Shown here: piece after piece, positions 61,160-64,000 of the stretch
Position numbering within the stretch: the stretch's first letter is position 1
Layout: every line of letters starts with the position of its first letter
DNA from: Verrucomicrobiota bacterium
GTDB lineage: Bacteria; Verrucomicrobiota; Verrucomicrobiia; Verrucomicrobiales; Akkermansiaceae
Assembly: GCA_030835305.1 (NCBI GenBank)
Contig: JAURPJ010000120.1
Coordinates: 1 to 64,000 of the forward strand
Direction of reading: 5' to 3'
DNA: 64,000 nt
The notes under the pieces: generated by a model
The model's database searches: none
Seen by the model: only the letters and a program-made list of their open reading frames with translations
What the model was told of the DNA's origin: nothing
Made by a program: the position numbers and the translations under genes

Positions 61160-62584
61160 ATGCCCGCGCGCCTCCTTATCACCCTCCTCTTCATCTTCTC
61201 CATCCCTTCAACCACCCTCGCCAAAAAAAACCTCGGACTTGAAGACATTCTAACCAGCGTTCGCAAACAGTATCCTCCGCTCCTCGCGGTCCGACTTCAA
61301 AGGGACATCGCAAACGGCAAGGTTCGCAAAGCCGAAGGGGCCTTTGATCCCATTCTCAGCGCCGCCTTGATGGCCCGTCCCGCAAACTACTACACCGGAA
61401 CCAACGGCTCGGTCATGATTGCGCAACCGCTCCGTAATTCAGGGGGCGAAGTCTATGCCGGATACCACGTAAGTTCCGGATTCCTCGCCAACTACGAGCG
61501 AAAAATCAGAACCGCCGATGGCGGCGAAGGTGTCCTTGGGGTCAACCTTCCCCTTCTTAGAAATCGCGCCATTGATGAACGCCGCGCCAAACTCACCCAG
61601 GCCGAGCTCGACCGCGAACTCGCCAACCCGGAGATCCTCCGGCAATACCTCAACTTCATGCGTGCCTCACGGATCGCATACTACAACTGGATCGCCGCCG
61701 GCAAGAGCCTCTCCGCAGCCGAACAAATTCTACAAATTGCCAAAGATCGTGACACCGCCCTTGGTGAGCAATTGAGAGAAGGTGCCATCGCCCGCATCGT
61801 GCAAGTCGACAACCGCCGCCTCATCGTGAACCGCGAGATCGCCGTCGTGAACGCACGCCGATCCTTCGAAGCCGCCAGCATCGCCCTCTCTCTTTTCCAC
61901 CGGGACCTCAAAACTGGGACCACCATCATGCCCACCCGCGATCAACTTCCTGAAGGCTTCCCACCACTCCTTCTCCTCGATGAGATGACCCTCGTCAACG
62001 ACCGTGGACGCGCCATCTTTCGACGCCCCGAGGTTCGCCAAATCGGAATCCTTCAGTCCAAGGCAAAGGTCGATCAGCGACTTGCGCTGAACAACCTCAA
62101 GCCCAACCTCGATCTTGCCGTCGAGCTCAACCAGGCACTCGGTGGCGACCTCCCCAAGGACATCGAGAATACCGAGCTGACCGCTCTTTTAAACTTCTCA
62201 GTACCTATTGGGCGAAACGAAGCCAAGGGTCGTCTGGAAGCCGTGAAAGCCTACATGGCCCAACTTGTCAAAGAGAAGGAGTTTGCCCGTGAAAACATCA
62301 TCGCCGATGCCAACGACAGTTTTTCGGCGCTCAATGCCGCCTATCAAGCGCTCGCACAAACCACTTTCAACGTCGAGCTTTCCGAAGAACTGGAACTCGC
62401 CGAAGCCGAGAAATTTAAAAATGGGGCCAGCGACCTCCTCGCTGTTCAGATTCGCGAGCAAGCGACCTTCGACGCCCGCATCCTTGAGATCGACGCTTTA
62501 AACACCTATTTCAAAGCTCTCGCCGATTACCTCGCCGCCGTCGCCAAAGACTCCCCGACCCACCTCACTCCCGTGAATCGCTAA
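61160..62584 (+). CDS. TolC-family outer-membrane efflux protein
   Basis: 474 residues with a signal peptide (MPARLLITLLFIFSIPSTTL). The two tandem outer-membrane-efflux repeats are visible as long helical stretches, for example RRAKLTQAELDRELANPEIL and LEAVKAYMAQLVKEKEFARE, separated by beta segments such as ANYERKIRTADGGEGVLGVN. It forms the outer-membrane tunnel of the export system begun by the two upstream genes. All three are tightly spaced, so they form one operon. The exported substrate is not evident in the window. Confidence 0.9.
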   Translation: MPARLLITLLFIFSIPSTTLAKKNLGLEDILTSVRKQYPPLLAVRLQRDIANGKVRKAEGAFDPILSAALMARPANYYTGTNGSVMIAQPLRNSGGEVYAGYHVSSGFLANYERKIRTADGGEGVLGVNLPLLRNRAIDERRAKLTQAELDRELANPEILRQYLNFMRASRIAYYNWIAAGKSLSAAEQILQIAKDRDTALGEQLREGAIARIVQVDNRRLIVNREIAVVNARRSFEAASIALSLFHRDLKTGTTIMPTRDQLPEGFPPLLLLDEMTLVNDRGRAIFRRPEVRQIGILQSKAKVDQRLALNNLKPNLDLAVELNQALGGDLPKDIENTELTALLNFSVPIGRNEAKGRLEAVKAYMAQLVKEKEFARENIIADANDSFSALNAAYQALAQTTFNVELSEELELAEAEKFKNGASDLLAVQIREQATFDARILEIDALNTYFKALADYLAAVAKDSPTHLTPVNR

Positions 62585-62617
62585 CTCCGGAACGGAGATC
62601 AACCAACGGGGCCCGCC

Positions 62618-63030
62618 ATGGACGCTATCTTCATCGCCGTTGCCTTCTGCCTGGGACTGGCCGCCCGCTAATTCCGCCTGCCTCCAATGGTGGGCTTTTT
62701 ATTTGCCGGATTCATCCTCCAGGCTACCGGTCATGAAGCAGGCAGTGACCTCCGCCCCCTCGCAGACATTGGCGTCAAACTCCTTCTCTTCACCATCGGT
62801 CTAAAACTTCAGGTTCGGAGCCTCATGAAACCGGAAATCTGGGCCTCGACCACTCTGCACTGCGGTCTGACCCTCCTGCTCTTTTCCCCAAGCATTTTGG
62901 CCCTTGCCGGTCTTAGGCTCGGTCTCTCGTGGAAAATCGCCCTTCTCCTCGCCTTCAGCTTTTCCAGCACCGCCTTCGCTATCAAAACCCTAGAATGATA
63001 ACGGCGACCTCGGCTCCCTCCACGGAAAAT
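62618..63030 (+). pseudogene. truncated KefB/KefC-type cation:proton antiporter
   Basis: The frame from ATG 62618 reads MDAIFIAVAFCLGLAAR, TAA at 62669, then LPPMVGFLFAGFILQATGHE, ADIGVKLLLFTIGLKLQVRS and LLLAFSFSSTAFAIKTLE, the first three or four helices of a CPA2 antiporter. It stops with TGA at 62996. After a frameshift NGDLGSLHGK follows, which is the next conserved block of the family, and then homology ends at about 63027. A full gene would be about 1.6 kb. Nonsense, frameshift and loss of the 3' three-quarters make this a dead gene. Confidence 0.85.
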
Positions 63031-63618
63031 TCGATCATATCAATCTCAATTCTCTCGGTGGAGAGGTTGTCGAGGAGTGATTTCAATAATTCATCTGGAC
63101 TGTGATGGAGCATACAAGCTCCATAAACAAGATTTACCCCCACAATACCCAAAGCATCCTGCGGGTGCGTTCGTCCGGTCCAGCATCCGCACGTGAATCA
63201 AGATCTGACTGCTCTCGTCCCTGGGATGAGCCTGAAATTTCATCCCGAGCCAGCCGTGGCATTCGTTCGTTCCATAGAAATCTCGTGCGGAACCCGTGTT
63301 TGTAAAAGTGAAAAAGGCGGTGGTATCTCCTCGATCAAGCTTAAGGCGCTTCAGATTGAGATCTTGTTCATAAGCCAGCATCGCCTCCAACCTCTCGCGA
63401 CAAACATAACGGGAACATTTCCAGTAAATCGCATCACTCACCTTCATATCGTAGGCCGAAATACTTTTGGAAATCGTCCCGGCAGCCCCTCCAGCCTGGA
63501 AAAACCACCGGACAACCTCTTGCCCGGCACCAATCTCCGCAAAAGTCCCGTAGCGCCTCTGATCAAGATTGACGTGAAGGGCCTTATCCAGCGTCGTATG
63601 AACTTCGTTTACCGTCAT
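62982..63618 (-). pseudogene. conserved protein of unknown function, frameshifted and 3'-truncated
   Basis: The first frame from ATG 63618 has the conserved opening DKALHVNLDQRRYGTFAEIG and AGQEVVRWFFQAGGAAGT, with NECHGWLGMKFQ and LIHVRMLDRTN. This is a widespread family of about 480 residues whose database names are inconsistent and whose function I do not know. A frameshift near 63171 is followed by QDALGIVGVNLVYGACMLHH and LLDNLSTERIEIDMIEFS in another frame. Homology then ends at about 63027, where the antiporter remnant of the other strand ends. The formal stop at 62982 lies inside that remnant. Confidence 0.7.
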
Positions 63619-63853
63619 TTCACCCGCTTCAAGAGCAGGAAGCGTGCGCAAAACAAAAAGAAATCTACCCGCTTCTCAAAATGGGAGTGCCCGACAAGGA
63701 ACTTTGCACAAGGCAGTGGAGCTACTTTACGGCTACCGATGTCTTAAGCTTTTTCCTTTCCTCTCTTCAACCAGCCTGGTTTCAACGGTCACCACACCCG
63801 GAATCGCGCTCGTTTGATTTCGTTGCTGCCACTCCGGGCACGCGTCCCCCGAT

Positions 63854-64000
63854 CTATTTTGAGGGAACTTCGTTCACCGTGTAATAGGCGTGACGGTGAA
63901 GCAATTCACCTCCGTCACTTGACCGCAAAGCGCCAAGATCGAACTCGTGCACGTGACCTTTCTTGACAGTCTCCAACTCGATCATCGCAGACATGCCATC
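63854..64000 (-). CDS. C-terminal end of a hypothetical protein running off the window
   Basis: A minus-strand frame open at the window edge ends with TAG at 63854. The 48 residues seen include GMSAMIELETVKKGHVHEFD and LLHRHAYYTVNEVPS. It has coding character and no competing long plus-strand gene. The family cannot be assigned from this piece. The roughly 235 bases between it and the remnant at 63618 show no gene. Confidence 0.5.
   Translation of the reverse strand, partial: DGMSAMIELETVKKGHVHEFDLGALRSSDGGELLHRHAYYTVNEVPSK

Noticed and set aside
1-64000. CRISPR arrays, tRNA or rRNA genes, insertion sequences, prophage
   Set aside because: No regularly spaced repeats, cloverleaf or rRNA-like sequence, transposase or phage structural gene was found when reading both strands.

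Overview
The window looks like a chromosomal segment of a Gram-negative verrucomicrobium, probably Verrucomicrobiales. This rests on several signs taken together. There is a PVC-type secreted haem protein (NPCBM, beta-propeller, HEAT and CxxCH domains) and a PEP-CTERM anchor ending in an arginine-rich tail. Planctomycete/verrucomicrobial-style secreted redox proteins, lone type II pseudopilins, lpxA (hence an LPS outer membrane) and menaquinone genes are present. An operator matches the LexA motif I recall for this phylum. No rRNA, tRNA, insertion sequence, prophage or CRISPR array is visible.

Layout. 1-5 kb (minus): a menaquinone/central-metabolism run (unknown gene, menF-like, tpiA, menD, fabF). 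5-7.8 kb (minus): an HNH endonuclease, then an ExbB/ExbD-like pair with two small membrane-anchored proteins. 8-12 kb: a secreted protein, a PEP-CTERM protein and an exbB-exbD-tonB operon. 12-18.5 kb: a sugar cluster (isomerase, sodium symporter, Gfo/Idh dehydrogenase) flanked by three broken genes. 18.5-25 kb: a DUF2934 protein with a lysine-rich tail, two unknown genes around a strong hairpin, a stand-alone E2 acyltransferase, a pseudouridine synthase, and a two-gene DNA-repair operon (radical SAM plus UdgX fusion) under a candidate SOS box. 25-31 kb: CNNM/CorC protein, FmdB-type zinc ribbon, rpsN, RNase PH, a pseudopilin with a broken tandem copy, a DUF2452 protein and lpxA. 31-37.4 kb (minus): glcD-like oxidase, two tandem PAS-SpoIIE phosphatase paralogues and pfkA. 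38-47 kb: large secreted proteins (haem protein, metallophosphoesterase-LamG, beta-helix, haem/copper monooxygenase-like with EF-hand, redoxin). 47.6-52 kb: a small membrane protein, a wrecked DUF2063 gene, nadB and an AlkD-like repair protein. 52-57.5 kb (minus): a LacI-controlled sugar operon and an aldo/keto reductase. 57.6-62.6 kb: a three-gene type I export system whose ABC subunit has lost its ATPase residues. 62.6-64 kb: two convergent gene remnants fused tail to tail by a deletion, then the end of another gene.

How it fits together. Intact housekeeping genes (menD, fabF, tpiA, rpsN, rph, lpxA, pfkA, nadB) alternate with accessory stretches. The accessory stretches carry about nine broken genes, some with several in-frame stops of different types, so real gene decay rather than sequencing error is likely for at least part of them. 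The most interesting signals are the SOS-type box touching the start codon of the radical SAM/UdgX operon, the ATPase-degenerate exporter with otherwise intact partners, the paired active/degenerate PAS-SpoIIE phosphatases beside pfkA, and the pseudopilin duplicate that lost its processing signal.
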